From Proteus sp. FME41 (lineage in GTDB: Bacteria > Pseudomonadota > Gammaproteobacteria > Enterobacterales > Enterobacteriaceae): DNA of 64,000 nt. The DNA lies in NCBI RefSeq assembly GCF_014897315.1, contig NZ_JABUYL010000008.1, positions 62,001 through 126,000 of the forward strand, given 5' to 3'. A program made the translations under genes and the position numbers. Below the pieces are notes generated by a model. The model was not told the DNA's origin. It did no database searches and saw only the letters and a program-made list of their open reading frames with translations. The first letter of the stretch is position 1. Each line of letters opens with the position of its first letter. This document shows, in pieces, positions 1-10,661 of the stretch.

Positions 1-800
1 ACTTATTACAATCCGTACGTATCGTTGTCACTAATGATTCTGTATTAAGCAAGCGCTTAAAAGAACTTGATCTTAAAAGAAAATATGATGTTGTAGTGAC
101 CCGATTAAACCGTGCAGGTATTGAGCTTATTCCAAGCAATAACAGTATGTTGCAGTTTGGGGATATTCTTAATGTTGTTGGTCGCCCTGAATCTATCGAA
201 GCAATTACTGTGCTTTTAGGTAATGCTCGTCAAAAATTAGAACAAGTTCAGATGCTCCCTGTCTTTATTGGTATTGGCTTAGGGGTTTTACTCGGTTCTA
301 TTCCTATTTTCATTCCTGGTATTCCCGTTGCCCTTAAATTGGGATTAGCGGGAGGTCCTCTGGTTGTTGCCTTAATTTTAGGGCGTATTGGGACATTTGG
401 TAAGCTCTATTGGTTTATGCCCCCAAGTGCGAACTTGGCATTACGCGAGTTAGGTATTGTGATGTTTCTTGCTGTGGTAGGGCTTAATTCTGGTGGCGAA
501 TTTATTGAAACACTAATTTATGGGCAAGGATTAAGTTGGATTGGCTACGGCATTCTCATTACGTTATTACCGTTACTGATTGTGGGTATGATAGCCAGAA
601 TCTTCTTTAAGCTTAACTACCTAAGCCTTTGCGGAATGTTAGCTGGCTCAATGACCGATCCGCCAGCACTGGCCTTTGCAAACTCAATTCATAGCTCAAG
701 TGGGGCTGCCGCACTTTCTTATGCCACAGTTTACCCTTTAGCGATGTTTCTACGCATAATAACACCACAATTAATGGCACTTATTATCTGGACGTTGTAG
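1..800 (+). CDS. yidE: YidE, AspT/YidE-family putative transporter, 3' part
   Basis: The reading frame is open from the left edge (first full codon at base 3) to the stop at 798-800, so the gene begins outside the window. The first ~75 visible residues are the end of an RCK_C/TrkA-C-type regulatory domain, including a [12 protein letters not shown] segment. The rest is a multi-spanning inner-membrane permease half with the family segments [20 protein letters not shown] and [15 protein letters not shown]. The match to E. coli YidE is near continuous to the C-terminus. The family includes the AspT aspartate:alanine exchanger, but the substrate of YidE is unknown. An internal GTG at 96 is not the start, since homology continues upstream of it. 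Confidence 0.95.
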   Translation, partial: LLQSVRIVVTNDSVLSKRLKELDLKRKYDVVVTRLNRAGIELIPSNNSMLQFGDILNVVGRPESIEAITVLLGNARQKLEQVQMLPVFIGIGLGVLLGSIPIFIPGIPVALKLGLAGGPLVVALILGRIGTFGKLYWFMPPSANLALRELGIVMFLAVVGLNSGGEFIETLIYGQGLSWIGYGILITLLPLLIVGMIARIFFKLNYLSLCGMLAGSMTDPPALAFANSIHSSSGAAALSYATVYPLAMFLRIITPQLMALIIWTL

Positions 801-989
801 CAAAAATAATAAATATATTAACCAGTTGAACTAAATATGTTATCAAAATCCACATTTTGCTTAACAGAGGGATAATTAAGGTCATGAATGGCTCTTATTT
901 AAGCCATAGATTTTATAAATATCTGTTTTAATAGCTCTCGTGCTAAGAAATTTAGATTGAGACGGATTGCTAAATATTTAGTAATCAAT

Positions 990-1064
990 TTCTTTCCGTC
1001 AAACTTATGCTCAAAAGTCCTCGTTATTGTCTTTGCCCCTTCTTCTCGCTGAAGGGGCATTTTT
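990..1064 (+). ncRNA. Possible small RNA or 3'-UTR transcript ending in a strong terminator
   Basis: A strong intrinsic terminator lies at 1034-1064, 234 bases past the yidE stop and pointing away from avtA. Upstream is a palindromic AT-rich stretch with GACGGA near 960 and TCCGTC near 999, and a possible promoter (TTGAGA near 957, AGTAAT near 980). This would fit a short RNA of about 75-80 nt, or one processed from the yidE 3' UTR. I recognise no known sRNA here. The promoter and 5' end are inference. Confidence 0.25.
1034..1064 (+). terminator. Rho-independent terminator, plus strand
   Basis: A 9-bp stem (TGCCCCTTC at 1034-1042 with GAAGGGGCA at 1051-1059), 8-base loop, then TTTTTA. The T-run lies only on the plus-strand side, so it ends plus-strand transcripts rather than avtA. 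Confidence 0.8.
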
Positions 1065-1065
1065 A

Positions 1066-2328
1066 TTAGATATTCACTGGCTGATAGATATTCTCGATTT
1101 CTTCAGCCAGAATTTTTATTCCTTTCTCGATTAACTCAGGTTCAGGCACATAATTCATCCGCATACATTGGTGAGCATGATCCCATGAATCTTCTAATCC
1201 TGGGAAAAAATAATGCCCTGGCACCATTAAAACTCCGCGTTTTTTCAAACGACGATAAAGTTCTTCACACGAAACGGGCAGGTCTTTAAACCAAAGCCAC
1301 AGGAAGATAGCACCTTCAGGTTTATGAATAAGGCAACGTTCTTCAGGCAGATAACGGCGAATGATATCAATCGTTTCAAGTACTCGTTGATGATAGAACG
1401 GCCCTATTACCTCTTGGGATAATCGCATTAAATCATCACGCTTTATCATTTCTAATGCCATAGCGGGCCCAATACCACCAGGCGCAAGACTAATAATGCC
1501 ATTAACGTTTGTAATAGCTGAAATCAGTTCTTCACTGGCGATAATAATTCCACAACGAGCCCCAGGTAAACCCAGTTTAGACAGGCTCATACAAAGGATT
1601 GTGTTCTCATTCCAACGAGGAGTTGCTTGAGAAAAAATAATGCCTGGAAATGGAACACCGTAAGCATTATCAATAATGAGAGGAATATTATGTTGTTTAG
1701 CCAAAGCCTCTAGCTTTTCAACTTCATCATCTGTGATGACATTGCCCGTTGGATTTGTTGGCCTTGAAACACAAATTGCACCAATATCGTCCCCAATTTT
1801 CAGGTGAGCAAAATCTACATGATATTTAAATTGTCCATTAGGCAACATTTCTATGGTTGGCTTATTTGCAACAAACAGATCTTCTTCTAGTCCAGAATCG
1901 GTATAACCAATATATTCAGGGGCTATAGGAAAAAGAATTTTACGTTTTTTCCCTTCTTCGGTTGTGCCACCTAATAAATTGAACAAATAGAAAAAAGCAC
2001 TTTGACTACCATTAGTTAATACAATGTTTTTTGCTGAAATATCCCAGCCTAATTTTTCTTTTAAGCATACTGCCAGCGCTTGCAGCATGGCATCTTTGCC
2101 TTGAGGACCATCATAATTACACACTGCATCACTTAATGTACCATTTTCTGTCATTTCTTTTAGTAATTGACGAAAATAGTGATCCATTTCAGGAATATGT
2201 GCTGGATTACCGCCGCCTAACATCACAGCACCAGGTGTGCGTATTCCGTCATTTAAATCTTGCATTAAGCGAGCAATGCCCGAATGCCGAGCAAATTTTT
2301 GCCCAAATTGTGATAATTGTTGAGTCAT
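1066..2328 (-). CDS. avtA: Valine--pyruvate aminotransferase AvtA
   Basis: A 420-residue PLP-dependent class I/II aminotransferase (E. coli AvtA about 417). It interconverts valine with pyruvate and 2-ketoisovalerate with alanine in branched-chain amino acid and alanine metabolism, in the cytosol. Visible features are the MLGGGNPAHIPEM segment near residue 36, SRPTNPTGN at 188-196, the cofactor-contacting IIDNAYG near 218-224 and the Schiff-base lysine K251 in SLSKLGLPG. The gene is monocistronic and followed by a large spacer from tag. The ribosome site before the ATG is weak, but the N-terminus aligns with the family. I saw no leader peptide or attenuator upstream. Confidence 0.97.
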   Translation of the reverse strand: MTQQLSQFGQKFARHSGIARLMQDLNDGIRTPGAVMLGGGNPAHIPEMDHYFRQLLKEMTENGTLSDAVCNYDGPQGKDAMLQALAVCLKEKLGWDISAKNIVLTNGSQSAFFYLFNLLGGTTEEGKKRKILFPIAPEYIGYTDSGLEEDLFVANKPTIEMLPNGQFKYHVDFAHLKIGDDIGAICVSRPTNPTGNVITDDEVEKLEALAKQHNIPLIIDNAYGVPFPGIIFSQATPRWNENTILCMSLSKLGLPGARCGIIIASEELISAITNVNGIISLAPGGIGPAMALEMIKRDDLMRLSQEVIGPFYHQRVLETIDIIRRYLPEERCLIHKPEGAIFLWLWFKDLPVSCEELYRRLKKRGVLMVPGHYFFPGLEDSWDHAHQCMRMNYVPEPELIEKGIKILAEEIENIYQPVNI

Positions 2329-2501
2329 CTTTGCAGGTATCTTCTATGTTGTTTTCTCGTTAAGAAATACCATACCGCGTGCATTAGCCTGCATCAACAG
2401 TTAAAACAGAAATGATAAAATGGTAATATTAATACAACGTTTAATATTGAAATATAAAATCAATAACATCCTAAATTAAAAATAAATTAACTCCGATTTT
2501 A

Positions 2502-3083
2502 TTATTTATTAGTGTTTTCATGCTCCAATTGACGACAAAAACAAGAGAGAATATGGTCATTAACCATACCAACAGCTTGCATAAAAGCATAACAGGTCGT
2601 TGTGCCTACAAATTTAAAACCTTTTTTCTTTAATGCCTTGGCCATTTTATCTGAAATTTCTGTTGATGCAGGGACTTGAGAAATCTCACTCCACTGATTA
2701 ATAATCGGTTTTCCATCAACGAATTGCCAAATAAACTGACTAAAATCCTCGCCCTCTTTTTCCATTGCAAGAAAAACCCGCGCATTATGAATAATGGCAT
2801 TAATTTTGCCTCGGTGACGAATAATGGCAGGATCTTGCAGTAAAGCTTCAACATCTTTTTCAGTCATTTTGGCAATTTTTTCAGGTGAAAAATGAAAAAA
2901 ACAGCGACGAAAACCTTCTCTTTTTTTGAGGACGGTGTACCAAGATAGCCCAGCTTGTTGACCTTCAAGACAAATCATTTCAAAAAGCTTGTATTTATCT
3001 TGCTCAGGTTTTCCCCATTCATCGTCGTGATATGCCAAATATTCAGGATCATGGGTTACCCAATCGCAACGTTGTTTACTCAT
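2502..3083 (-). CDS. tag: DNA-3-methyladenine glycosylase I (Tag)
   Basis: A 193-residue HhH-superfamily base-excision repair enzyme that removes 3-methyladenine from alkylated DNA. The family signature CDWVTHDPEYLAYHDDEWG is at the N-terminus, followed by FEMICLEGQQAGLSW and IIRHRGKI. The zinc-site residues are the N-terminal Cys and His and the C-terminal HILSCFC region. A longer frame opens at a TTG at 3104, but the ATG at 3083 has an AAGGA ribosome site 8 bases upstream and aligns with homologues, so I use it. It is transcribed alone, divergent from glyQS. Confidence 0.96.
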   Translation of the reverse strand: MSKQRCDWVTHDPEYLAYHDDEWGKPEQDKYKLFEMICLEGQQAGLSWYTVLKKREGFRRCFFHFSPEKIAKMTEKDVEALLQDPAIIRHRGKINAIIHNARVFLAMEKEGEDFSQFIWQFVDGKPIINQWSEISQVPASTEISDKMAKALKKKGFKFVGTTTCYAFMQAVGMVNDHILSCFCRQLEHENTNK

Positions 3084-3319
3084 TCTTTCATTCCTTGTTA
3101 TCAATCACTGTCAATAGCATCACTTATATACTGTATAAATATACATGTAAATAGATGAAAAAAATTCAATCTAATTCTTTGAGCATAGTCATAAAGTCAA
3201 TTAAAGGATTATTTTTTTGATCGAGGAAAAATTGCCCGCATTCCTTGCTGTATATCTTCCGTCTAGAAGGTATACTGAAACCTTTCTTTTTATTCTATGT
3301 ATCGCCATGCGGATATAAC

Positions 3320-4225
3320 ATGCAAAAGTTTGATACCAAAACCTTTCAAGGTCTTATCCTGACACTACAGGATTACTGGGCTCGCCAGGGCTGTACCATT
3401 GTCCAACCATTAGATATGGAAGTGGGTGCAGGCACATCACACCCAATGACCTGTTTACGAGCATTAGGGCCAGAGCCTATTGCTGCGGCTTATGTACAAC
3501 CTTCACGTCGCCCAACTGACGGACGTTACGGTGAAAACCCTAACCGTTTACAGCACTATTACCAATTCCAAGTTATCATTAAACCATCACCTGATAACAT
3601 TCAAGAACTGTATCTTGGCTCATTAAGAGAGTTAGGTTTAGACCCAACTATCCACGATATTCGTTTTGTAGAAGATAACTGGGAAAACCCAACACTGGGT
3701 GCTTGGGGCTTAGGCTGGGAAGTTTGGCTCAACGGCATGGAAGTTACGCAATTTACCTACTTCCAACAAGTGGGTGGATTAGAGTGCAAACCGGTTACAG
3801 GTGAAATCACTTACGGCTTAGAACGTCTTGCCATGTATATTCAAGGCGTAGATAGTGTTTATGATTTAGTTTGGTGTGATGGCCCATTAGGGAAAACTAC
3901 CTACGGCGATATCTATCATCAAAATGAAGTTGAGCAATCAACGTATAACTTTGAATATGCTGATGTAGACTTCTTATTCTCTTGCTTTGAGCAATATGAG
4001 AAAGAAGCTCGTGAGTTGTTAGAGTTAGAAAAACCTCTGCCTTTACCTGCTTATGAACGTATTTTAAAAGCAGGACACACCTTTAACTTATTGGATGCCC
4101 GTAAAGCAATTTCGGTGACAGAGCGTCAACGTTATATTTTACGTATCCGTACTTTAACCAAAGCGGTTGCTGAAGCATATTATGCTTCTCGTGAGGCCCT
4201 TGGTTTCCCTATGTGTAAAAAGTAA
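3320..4225 (+). CDS. glyQ: Glycyl-tRNA synthetase alpha subunit
   Basis: A 301-residue class II catalytic subunit of the alpha2beta2 glycyl-tRNA synthetase (E. coli 303). It contains the conserved [17 protein letters not shown] start and the motif-2 region with [17 protein letters not shown]. The frame is open 25 codons further upstream, but the ATG at 3320 gives the MQKFDTKTF start shared with homologues. The stop is 9 bases before glyS, so the two subunits are almost certainly translated from one transcript. The ribosome site is unremarkable (GCGGATATAAC). Confidence 0.98.
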   Translation: MQKFDTKTFQGLILTLQDYWARQGCTIVQPLDMEVGAGTSHPMTCLRALGPEPIAAAYVQPSRRPTDGRYGENPNRLQHYYQFQVIIKPSPDNIQELYLGSLRELGLDPTIHDIRFVEDNWENPTLGAWGLGWEVWLNGMEVTQFTYFQQVGGLECKPVTGEITYGLERLAMYIQGVDSVYDLVWCDGPLGKTTYGDIYHQNEVEQSTYNFEYADVDFLFSCFEQYEKEARELLELEKPLPLPAYERILKAGHTFNLLDARKAISVTERQRYILRIRTLTKAVAEAYYASREALGFPMCKK

Positions 4226-4234
4226 GAGGCTATC

Positions 4235-6307
4235 ATGACAACTGAGACTTTCCTCGTGGAAATCGGCACCGAAGAATTACCGCCGAAAGCGCTTCGTTCT
4301 TTAGCCGAATCTTTTGCTGGTAATTTCACTGCTGAACTGGATAACGCTAATATCACTCATGGTGATGTATCTTGGTTTGCAGCACCCCGCCGTTTAGCCA
4401 TTAAAGTGGCGAATATGGCAAAATCTCAAGCAGATAGAACCGTTGAAAAACGTGGCCCTGCTATTGCTCAAGCATTTGACGCTGACGGTAAACCAACTAA
4501 AGCAGCCGAAGGCTGGGCAAGAGGGTGTGGCATTACGGTTGACCAAGCAGAGCGCTTATCAACAGATAAAGGCGAATGGTTATTTTATCGTGCAGAAGTA
4601 AAAGGTGAAGCAGTTAACCAGTTACTGATTGGCATGGTAAGCACAGCATTATCAAAATTACCAATTCCAAAATTAATGCGCTGGGGCGATAAAGACACTC
4701 ACTTTGTGCGCCCTGTTCATACCATCACCTTATTATTAGGTGATACCGTTATTGACGGTGAAATTTTAGGTATTCAAAGCGATCGTATTATTCGTGGTCA
4801 CCGTTTTATGGGTGAAGCTGAATTTACTATTGATAATGCGGATCAATACCCTGAAATTCTCTATGAGCGCGGAAAAGTTATCGCTGATTACGAAACCCGT
4901 AAATCGATTATTCTTCATGATGCCCGCCTTGCGGCTGAAAAACTTGGCGGTGTTGCAGATTTAAGCGATAGCTTAGTCGAAGAAGTCGCTTCATTGGTTG
5001 AATGGCCCGTTGTGTTAACAGCAAAATTTGAGGAAAAATTCCTTGCAGTTCCTGCTGAAGCACTGGTTTATACCATGAAAGGCGACCAAAAATATTTTCC
5101 TGTTTATGATAAACAAGGCGCCTTGTTACCAAACTTTATTTTCGTCACCAATATCGAATCTTCTGATCCTCAACAGATCATTAGCGGTAACGAAAAAGTG
5201 GTACGCCCTCGTTTAGCAGATGCCGAGTTCTTCTTCAAAACCGATCGTAAACAACGTTTAGAAGATAACTTACCACGCCTTGAAACCGTATTATTCCAGA
5301 AAGATTTAGGCACACTGCGTGATAAAACAGACCGTATTCAAGCATTAGCTGGCTTTATTGCAGGCAAAATGGGTGCAGATGTTAATAAAGCAACCCGTGC
5401 TGGTTTACTGTCAAAATGTGACTTAATGACCAATATGGTATTCGAATTCACAGATACCCAAGGTGTTATGGGTATGCATTATGCGCGTCATGATGGTGAA
5501 GCCGAAGAAGTCGCAGTTGCATTGAAAGAACAATATCAGCCTCGTTTCGCGGGTGATGAATTACCGTCTAATCCTGTTGCTAGCGCCCTCGCTATTGCAG
5601 AGAAGATGGATACCCTTGCGGGTATTTTCGGTATTGGTCAACATCCTAAAGGGGATAAAGACCCATTTGCTCTACGTCGTGCATCATTGGGTGTTTTACG
5701 TATTATCGTTGAGCAAGATTTACCGTTAGATATTGAAGAATTAACGCAAGAAGCGGTTCGCCTTTACGATGAAAAACTGACGAATAAAAATGTCGTCAGT
5801 GATGTGGTTGAGTTTATGTTAGGTCGTTTCCGTTCTTGGTATCAAGAATTGGGTTACAGCATTGATACTATTCAAGCTGTATTAGCTCGCCGCCCAACAC
5901 AACCAGCTGACTTCAATGCTCGCGTTAAAGCGGTAACTTATTTCCGTACATTAGAAGAAGCCGCGGCATTAGCAGAAGCGAATAAACGTGTTTCTAATAT
6001 CTTAGCAAAATCTGCTAATGTAAAACTGAATGACACTGTCTTAGCGTCTGTCTTAAAAGCACCAGAAGAAGTTCAATTAGCGGCTAATCTTTCTGTATTA
6101 CAAGATAAGTTGGCTCCCTTATTTGCAGAGCGCAAATACCAAGAAGCCTTAGTTGAACTCGCTTCATTACGTGATGTGGTCAATAACTTCTTTGATAAAG
6201 TCATGGTAATGGATGAAGACGAAGCGGTTCGTATCAACCGTTTAACTATGTTAAGCCAATTGCGTGAACTGTTCTTAAAAGTCGCGGATATTTCTGTTTT
6301 ACAATAA
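4235..6307 (+). CDS. glyS: Glycyl-tRNA synthetase beta subunit
   Basis: A 690-residue protein (E. coli 689) that forms the tRNA-binding and anticodon-recognising half of bacterial GlyRS with GlyQ. It begins [19 protein letters not shown], the signature of the beta-subunit family, and contains the HD-like middle domain ([30 protein letters not shown]) and a C-terminal anticodon-binding segment. It is the last gene of the glyQS operon and is followed directly by a strong terminator. No sign of damage. Confidence 0.98.
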   Translation: MTTETFLVEIGTEELPPKALRSLAESFAGNFTAELDNANITHGDVSWFAAPRRLAIKVANMAKSQADRTVEKRGPAIAQAFDADGKPTKAAEGWARGCGITVDQAERLSTDKGEWLFYRAEVKGEAVNQLLIGMVSTALSKLPIPKLMRWGDKDTHFVRPVHTITLLLGDTVIDGEILGIQSDRIIRGHRFMGEAEFTIDNADQYPEILYERGKVIADYETRKSIILHDARLAAEKLGGVADLSDSLVEEVASLVEWPVVLTAKFEEKFLAVPAEALVYTMKGDQKYFPVYDKQGALLPNFIFVTNIESSDPQQIISGNEKVVRPRLADAEFFFKTDRKQRLEDNLPRLETVLFQKDLGTLRDKTDRIQALAGFIAGKMGADVNKATRAGLLSKCDLMTNMVFEFTDTQGVMGMHYARHDGEAEEVAVALKEQYQPRFAGDELPSNPVASALAIAEKMDTLAGIFGIGQHPKGDKDPFALRRASLGVLRIIVEQDLPLDIEELTQEAVRLYDEKLTNKNVVSDVVEFMLGRFRSWYQELGYSIDTIQAVLARRPTQPADFNARVKAVTYFRTLEEAAALAEANKRVSNILAKSANVKLNDTVLASVLKAPEEVQLAANLSVLQDKLAPLFAERKYQEALVELASLRDVVNNFFDKVMVMDEDEAVRINRLTMLSQLRELFLKVADISVLQ

Positions 6308-6330
6308 GTTGTAAACCTTAGAAAACATCA

Positions 6331-6364
6331 ACCGGCATTGTGAAAGCAATGCCGGTTTTTTTAT
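6331..6364 (+). terminator. Rho-independent terminator of glyQS
   Basis: A perfect 10-bp stem (ACCGGCATTG at 6331-6340 with CAATGCCGGT at 6347-6356), 6-base loop, then a run of Ts. It starts 23 bases after the glyS stop. Confidence 0.93.
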
Positions 6365-6422
6365 ATATCCTCCCGGCTAAGCAGGGGGATATATATTGTT
6401 TTTATCGCTAATTCAATATAAA

Positions 6423-6848
6423 TTAAAAAGGCAATTCTTCTATATTTTTATATGTCAATTCCATTATTTTAATAGATGCTTTATCTATAATATTTGCAAT
6501 AATATTAGATAATTCTTTGAAATCATTTGCATTGAATACTTCTTGTTCGGTTTCTATTTCAACAGGAAACCCACTTACATCATCAATGTTATAGCCAAAT
6601 AATATGAATCCGTAATTAAAATTTAATTTTGTTTTACTTATACAAACCAAACTATTATCACTTTGAAAATTTCTATTTTCAAAGTGATTTTCTTTTATCA
6701 AAATTTCAATTTGATTATGAGTAAAATCTTCCAGTTTTTTTACTACTCTATATATCTCTTCTTCTATTTTATTCTTTATATCTAGAACTGAAGAAGCTCT
6801 ATCCAAAGAGGCTTTTATTCTATTAAAAATTTCATTTTCATCGTTCAT
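6423..6848 (-). CDS. Hypothetical small acidic protein downstream of a decayed nuclease gene
   Basis: A 141-residue protein I do not recognise. It has a charged, probably helical and coiled-coil-prone first half (segments such as DIKNKIEEEIYRVVKKLEDF), a central beta-like stretch (KTKLNFNYGFILFGYNIDDVSG) and a helical C-terminus. There is no signal peptide or membrane segment. The ATG at 6848 is preferred over an upstream TTG at 6890. It lies inside the end of the remnant nuclease frame and overlaps it by 11 bases, suggesting translational coupling when the upstream gene was intact. Base composition is much more AT-rich than the flanking housekeeping genes, which suggests acquisition. It may be the regulator, inhibitor or partner of the lost nuclease, but that is inference. 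Confidence 0.6.
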   Translation of the reverse strand: MNDENEIFNRIKASLDRASSVLDIKNKIEEEIYRVVKKLEDFTHNQIEILIKENHFENRNFQSDNSLVCISKTKLNFNYGFILFGYNIDDVSGFPVEIETEQEVFNANDFKELSNIIANIIDKASIKIMELTYKNIEELPF

Positions 6849-7169
6849 GTAAAATCCCACAAAATATTGGATAGTGATTAAATTTTTCAAAAAAAACTTT
6901 ATCTAAACACTCGTTATCATCTTTTGAAATTTTATGAAAATCAAGCTTATCAACATCTAATTTAAAACAATCATCTGCCCCGTATAAAAATGAGGAAGAA
7001 AATATTATTTGATCAAAAACATGCCATCGATTAGAGGGTGCAGACTTATAATAATAAGTACCTATATTATATAGTCTTTAGCTAATTTAATTGTTTCATT
7101 ATTTTCTTTTTTAGTTTTCTTTATTGGTGGTGATATGCCAATATTCCACCAGCATAAGTTTATTTCCAT
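6838..7169 (-). pseudogene. Remnant of an endonuclease/exonuclease/phosphatase-family gene, internally deleted
   Basis: From an ATG at 7169 the frame reads MEINLCWWNIGISPPIKK and continues for 35 codons to TAG at 7062-7064. This resembles the N-terminal strand of EEP (DNase I-like) nucleases. A different frame then opens at about the same point and runs to TGA at 6838-6840. It reads GTYYYKSAPSNRWHVFDQII, then FSSSFLYG, resembling the C-terminal part of the same fold, where W..xDQI is typical. The roughly 150-200 residues expected between them are missing and the joint is out of frame, so this is an internal deletion product. The family assignment rests on pattern recognition of two short pieces. 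The end overlaps the start of the small gene at 6848. Confidence 0.6.
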
Positions 7170-7287
7170 TTAATATTTCTATCTATAAAGTTAAAAGCCA
7201 AAATTATAATCTAAAAATAAAAAAATAAAATTAGCTAAATTAATTAAAAATTTATGTATTCAAATCCAATTAATTTTAATTAGATTT
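7170..7287. other. AT-rich spacer without a recognisable gene
   Basis: Very AT-rich, with long A and T runs. It holds the presumed promoter region of the decayed nuclease unit. No clear -35/-10 pair or ribosome site stands out. Confidence 0.5.
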
Positions 7288-7319
7288 AGAAAAAAGGTAT
7301 CAATATTATCTTGATACCC
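7288..7319 (-). terminator. Rho-independent terminator of yidR, minus strand
   Basis: An 8-bp inverted repeat (GGTATCAA at 7296-7303 with TTGATACC at 7311-7318) with an A-run at 7289-7295 that becomes a U-tract on the minus strand. It lies 15 bases past the yidR stop. Confidence 0.85.
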
Positions 7320-7333
7320 TTTACATTAAAAAA

Positions 7334-8620
7334 CTACAACCCAGTTTCTACTGTAAATATCTGGCGATAACCATCAATATCACGCATAAATGCAATATAT
7401 TGGTCATTCGGAGAGAACACGACAGCATCACCACTTGGTGCCTGTGCTGTTTTTTCTGTTAAACGTGTTAGTTCACCCGTTTTCACATTACATAGCATCA
7501 CGCTGTTATCACAAATAAAGGTGAGATATTGTCCGTTACTATTCCACGTAAAGGCTGACTGAATATCCCAATTCTGAGAGGTGACTTGTTTTATCTCTTT
7601 CGTACTTGGCGATACGGTATATAACTGCACAATACCGTTATCATCTTTCATTAAGAAAGCAATCGCATCACCTTGTGGAGAACTTCTTAACCAGTGACGA
7701 GGCTGATTTAAAACACCTGCATATTTTCTATTGGCTGTATTTGTTAGGCGAACTTGATGAATACCTTTAGCCACCGCGGGCATTGTTGTATCGGTTCCTG
7801 CCAGTGGTTTATCACCTTCAATACTGAAAGCTTGATTATCATCAGGTAAATCCACTAAGAAAATATCAGCAACTTTATCGCCATTTTCACTCACAGTATC
7901 GCCGATAAATGCAATAGCCCAACGTTGTTGTGAACCATCAGCCTTTGTATAACCCTGAGTACCCACCCAACACTCTTCATAAGCTTTATTAATTTCGTCA
8001 CTTCCCTTTTGTGGATGAGCAACAGTTTGGCTTATTACAGTGCAAAAATATTCACCGTCATATTCACGAGGATGTTTTTTATCGACATTTACTGCTTTTA
8101 GTGGTGCGGCAACCGCCACATTGCGTTGATCATAATCGCTACCCAACTCATGCATAATATGGTCATTATAAGTAAAACTTAATCGTGAGCCATCAGGGCT
8201 AAATACATGAACATGCGTACCGCCACGCAAAGCACCCGCTTGATAAGGCGATGTCAGTGAGCATGCATCAATATTAAAAGCACAATTTTGCTTTGATTCA
8301 TCCACAATCACACCGCGGCGGTGATGAAAATCATAATGCCATTCATCGTCCGGATTTTCAGGTCCATGGATAAAAGCATAACGTACAGGCTCTGTTGGGC
8401 ATACCGTGGCAACACCAACATGCGCCCCTTGTGTTGCCGTGTAAATTATCTGTTGCTGTTTTGTTTTCGCATGAATTTTTTCTATGGTTAGACCTGTAAA
8501 AGATCCTCCATTGGGACGTACGTCATAGACTAACCACTGGCTATCTGGTGTCCAAACATTTATATTAGTTAACTGATGATGACGGCTATCACACGTAATC
8601 TGGTGTTCCTGAAAAGACAT
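7334..8620 (-). CDS. yidR: YidR, DUF3748 beta-propeller-like protein
   Basis: A 428-residue protein matching E. coli YidR along its length. Shared segments include DSRHHQLTNINVWTPDSQWL near the start, IHGPENPDDEWHYDFHHRRG, FSPDGSRLSFTYNDHIMHE and AVVFSPNDQYIAFM near the end. The repeated SPDG/SPND-W-A blocks resemble TolB/WD40-like propeller blades. The function is not established. The frame is open ten codons further, but the ATG at 8620 has an AAGGAT ribosome site 5 bases upstream and fits homologues. There is no signal peptide, so it is probably cytoplasmic. Monocistronic with its own terminator. Confidence 0.9.
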   Translation of the reverse strand: MSFQEHQITCDSRHHQLTNINVWTPDSQWLVYDVRPNGGSFTGLTIEKIHAKTKQQQIIYTATQGAHVGVATVCPTEPVRYAFIHGPENPDDEWHYDFHHRRGVIVDESKQNCAFNIDACSLTSPYQAGALRGGTHVHVFSPDGSRLSFTYNDHIMHELGSDYDQRNVAVAAPLKAVNVDKKHPREYDGEYFCTVISQTVAHPQKGSDEINKAYEECWVGTQGYTKADGSQQRWAIAFIGDTVSENGDKVADIFLVDLPDDNQAFSIEGDKPLAGTDTTMPAVAKGIHQVRLTNTANRKYAGVLNQPRHWLRSSPQGDAIAFLMKDDNGIVQLYTVSPSTKEIKQVTSQNWDIQSAFTWNSNGQYLTFICDNSVMLCNVKTGELTRLTEKTAQAPSGDAVVFSPNDQYIAFMRDIDGYRQIFTVETGL

Positions 8621-8756
8621 ATTTATCCTTATCGGGAAATAAATTTCCACATTATAAAAACTAATTGATTTTACCTGGCACTAAAAAATTTCAGTCGAGA
8701 CTTTTTCGCAAGGTCATTATTCTATCCTCACTAAATAGTCAGAAAATTAGAAAATC

Positions 8757-9374
8757 ATGTTACTTAGTGTTCTCTATATTATTGGTATTACTGCAGAAGC
8801 CATGACGGGTGCGCTTGCTGCTGGTCGTCGTAAAATGGATGTTTTTGGCGTCATTATTATCGCCTCTGCAACCGCCATTGGTGGTGGCTCTGTCAGAGAC
8901 ATTTTACTTGGCCACTACCCTTTAGGTTGGGTAAAACACCCTGAATATATCATCACGGTTGCCTGTGCTGCTGTTATCACTATGTGGGTTGCTCCCATGA
9001 TGAAACATTTACAGCGGCTCTTCCTCATCTTAGATGCTATCGGCCTGATGGTTTTCTCTATTATTGGCGCACAAATCGCACTCGATATGGACTATGGTCC
9101 TATTATTGCCGCCATTGCTGCTGTGATTACGGGTGCTTTTGGGGGCGTTTTAAGAGATATGCTCTGTAATACCATCCCTCTTGTTTTCCAAAAAGAAATT
9201 TATGCCGGTATCGCCTTTGGTGCTGCATGGCTTTATATGGGATTACTGTTTTATACACCGTTGCCAAGAGACGTCATTATTATTATTACCCTCGTTGCAG
9301 GGTTAACCGCCCGTCTTCTCGCAATTCGTTATAAATTAGGCTTACCTGTCTTTAATTACGAAAATCAAGATTAA
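8757..9374 (+). CDS. yicG: YicG, TRIC-family (UPF0126) inner-membrane protein
   Basis: A 205-residue protein with about seven hydrophobic segments. It has an internal duplication with two glycine-rich motifs, [11 protein letters not shown] near residue 42 and [11 protein letters not shown] near 128, characteristic of the trimeric intracellular cation (TRIC) channel fold of bacterial UPF0126 proteins. Prokaryotic TRIC proteins conduct monovalent cations, but the role of YicG is not established. It lies upstream of gmk as in E. coli, where ligB sits between them; no ligB is present here. A terminator follows, so it is separate from gmk. Confidence 0.92.
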   Translation: MLLSVLYIIGITAEAMTGALAAGRRKMDVFGVIIIASATAIGGGSVRDILLGHYPLGWVKHPEYIITVACAAVITMWVAPMMKHLQRLFLILDAIGLMVFSIIGAQIALDMDYGPIIAAIAAVITGAFGGVLRDMLCNTIPLVFQKEIYAGIAFGAAWLYMGLLFYTPLPRDVIIIITLVAGLTARLLAIRYKLGLPVFNYENQD

Positions 9375-9377
9375 CGA

Positions 9378-9408
9378 ATCGCTGTTTTAACGACAGCGGT
9401 TATTTTTG
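9378..9408 (+). terminator. Rho-independent terminator of yicG
   Basis: An 8-bp stem (ATCGCTGT at 9378-9385 with ACAGCGGT at 9393-9400, one wobble) followed by TATTTTTG, immediately after the yicG stop. Confidence 0.8.
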
Positions 9409-9409
9409 A

Positions 9410-10302
<893 letters not shown>

Positions 10303-10356
10303 GATAACTTTCAGTATTATGCCCAGTCATTTCGTTAATGGTGGAGTAACACAAAT

Positions 10357-10632
10357 ATGGCACGCGTAACCGTTCAAGACGCTGTAGAAAAAATTGGTAA
10401 CCGTTTTGACCTCGTTCTGGTCGCTGCACGTCGTGCGCGTCAGTTACAAGTTGGTGCTAAAGATCCTTTAGTTCCAGAAGAAAATGATAAAATGACTGTT
10501 GTCGCGCTACGCGAAATCGAAGAAGGCCTGATTAACGGTAAAATTCTTGATGCTCGTGAACGTCAAGAGCAGCAAGAGCAAGAAGCAGCAGAATTACAGG
10601 CTGTTTCAGCGATTGCGGAAGGTCGTCGTTAA
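10357..10632 (+). CDS. rpoZ: RNA polymerase omega subunit
   Basis: A 91-residue protein identical in size to E. coli omega. It starts [20 protein letters not shown], and its conserved basic helix ([11 protein letters not shown]) wraps the C-terminal part of beta prime and helps form a ppGpp-binding site. A GGTGGAG ribosome site precedes the ATG. It is followed after 29 bases by spoT, the usual rpoZ-spoT-trmH-recG operon order. Confidence 0.98.
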   Translation: MARVTVQDAVEKIGNRFDLVLVAARRARQLQVGAKDPLVPEENDKMTVVALREIEEGLINGKILDARERQEQQEQEAAELQAVSAIAEGRR

Positions 10633-10661
10633 TCGTTTAATAAAATAGGGGTAGGTCTGCC

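Noticed and set aside
1034-1064. Terminator of avtA
   Set aside because: The T-run is on the plus-strand side only, and the hairpin lies past the avtA stop without a U-tract in that direction.
3084-3104. TTG start extending Tag by seven codons
   Set aside because: The internal ATG has the ribosome site and matches homologues.
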